Shown here: positions 4,645 to 5,563 of the stretch, one piece after another
How positions within the stretch are numbered: position 1 is the first letter of the stretch
Layout of the letters: each line of letters opens with the position of its first letter
DNA from: Spirochaetaceae bacterium
Lineage (GTDB): Bacteria > Spirochaetota > Spirochaetia > DSM-27196 > SKKC01
Reading direction: 5' to 3'
NCBI GenBank assembly: GCA_003552745.1
Contig: PUOG01000159.1
Coordinates: 1 to 5,563, forward strand
DNA: 5,563 nt
Translations under genes and position numbers: made by a program
The notes under the pieces: generated by a model
Told to the model about the DNA's origin: nothing
Databases searched by the model: none
The model's input: the letters and a program-made list of their open reading frames with translations, nothing else

Positions 4645-5563
4645 ATGAACATTCGAAGGATCGCCGAGATTGCCGGCACAAGTCACACCACCGTCTCTCG
4701 TGCGCTCAACGACAGCCCGCTGGTTGCCGAAACGACGCGTGAGCGAATCCGCGCGATCGCCGCACGCATGGGTTACCAGATCAACGCCGGCGCACGTAGC
4801 CTCTCCACCGGCATACGAAACACGGTGGGCCTGCTGTACTCGTTACACCGCACACGACAACTGGAGTCGTTCTATACCGCGCAGTTGCTGCACCACATCG
4901 CGGCAGCTCTCACCGCACTCGGGTTCGACACGATGATCGAGGGTTTCGACAAGGACGAAGAGGATGTCGCATCCATCACGCGGATCGTTCGTCAAAAAAA
5001 GGTTGACGGTCTTCTGCTGATTGGCTACGACGTGACCGAGCAGCTCGCGCACGAGATTACCGCGGTCACCGACCGCTGCGTCTTCATAAACCCGGCACAT
5101 GAGGCGTGGGTCGAGCACTACCCCACCGTGATCATCGATCACCACCGCGGCGGCCGCATCGCCGCCGCCGCACTCATCGATCGCGGCTGCACCAGGCCGG
5201 CCACCATCTCGGAGAACGACCCGCAGTTTCTCGTCCGCGTCTCCGGTTTCCGTGCCGAGTGCGACGAGCGCGGCGTGGCATGCGACGATCACGACCGTTT
5301 CGTCCTACCCGGCGGAAGCTACGGTGACGCGTATGAGACGGCGAGCACGCGTATCGCGGAGCTTCGGGCGCATGACGGACTGTTCGTCGGTTCGGATGTA
5401 ACGGCGGTCGGCGTGATGAACGCCTTACTCGATCACGGGGTGCGTGTTCCCGAGGAGGTGGCGGTGGTCGGATACGACGACATTGACTGGACCGCGTACG
5501 TGCGACCCGCGCTTACGACGGTACATCAACCGAAACAGGAGGTAGCCGACGCGGCGACGAGCG
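4645..5563 (+). CDS. LacI-family transcriptional regulator, partial (C-terminus outside window)
   Basis: A sugar-responsive DNA-binding repressor; 306 codons are visible of a family usually about 330-350 long. The N-terminal helix-turn-helix runs IRRIAEIAGTSHTTVSRALN (3-22), with H14 and T15 at the two positions that set specificity in LacI-type proteins. A hinge helix follows (47-56, NAGARSLSTG), where L53 matches the leucine that wedges into the central CpG of LacI/PurR operators. The sugar-binding core starts at NTVGLLYS. It includes KKVDGLLLIG (118-127), GLFVGSDVTAVGVMNAL, VPEEVAVVGYDDIDW and PALTTVHQP, all standard landmarks. Only about the last 30 residues are missing. The two perfect operators just upstream, with central CCGG, fit this protein and imply autoregulation plus control of the divergent sulfatase. 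The ligand is unknown; a product of sulfated-glycan breakdown is an inference from context. A run of seven A residues occurs at 4994-5000. Confidence 0.95.
   Translation, partial: MNIRRIAEIAGTSHTTVSRALNDSPLVAETTRERIRAIAARMGYQINAGARSLSTGIRNTVGLLYSLHRTRQLESFYTAQLLHHIAAALTALGFDTMIEGFDKDEEDVASITRIVRQKKVDGLLLIGYDVTEQLAHEITAVTDRCVFINPAHEAWVEHYPTVIIDHHRGGRIAAAALIDRGCTRPATISENDPQFLVRVSGFRAECDERGVACDDHDRFVLPGGSYGDAYETASTRIAELRAHDGLFVGSDVTAVGVMNALLDHGVRVPEEVAVVGYDDIDWTAYVRPALTTVHQPKQEVADAATS

Noticed and set aside
4843..5292. 149-codon minus-strand open frame inside the LacI-family gene
   Set aside because: Antisense shadow of a gene with a strong family match through this stretch.

Overview
GC-rich bacterial DNA (clearly above 60% G+C by eye) with the dense layout of a free-living heterotroph. 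The genes are those of sugar or sulfated-glycan use: a cofactor-independent phosphoglycerate mutase, a short uronate-dehydrogenase-like SDR, an MFS permease, a type I sulfatase and a LacI-family repressor. This mix is common in spirochaetes, planctomycetes, Verrucomicrobia/Lentisphaerae and some Firmicutes. The sequence does not settle the phylum; a GC-rich environmental spirochaete is only a guess.

Layout: 1-784 (minus) is the N-terminal half of gpmI, cut by the window edge. 785-971 is an intergenic stretch dominated by three tandem ~56-bp units (821-985) with inverted ends; the last unit runs into the 3' end of the next gene. 972-1817 (minus) is the SDR gene. 1818-1982 is a divergent control region with a good minus-strand promoter and three palindromes. 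1983-3152 (plus) is the MFS permease. 3153-3176 is a very short convergent gap. 3177-4490 (minus) is the sulfatase. 4491-4644 is a divergent control region with two identical 16-bp LacI-type operators, a promoter for each direction and two leader hairpins. 4645-5563 (plus) is the LacI-family regulator, cut by the window edge.

Likely logic (inference): the LacI protein binds the two operators between itself and the sulfatase. It would repress the sulfatase and its own gene until a sugar ligand, perhaps released from a sulfated glycan, is present. The permease and SDR form a second divergent pair with different palindromes and no recognisable copy of the LacI site, so they are probably under another regulator. 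The SDR and gpmI share a strand and may be co-transcribed through the hairpin repeat. No gene-free stretch exceeds 300 bases. No tRNA, rRNA, CRISPR array, insertion sequence or phage gene was seen.

The most unusual items are the tandem hairpin repeat that copies the 3' end of the SDR gene, and the two-operator switch in which each operator lies in the core promoter of one gene and the leader of the other. I see no clearly new enzyme system.
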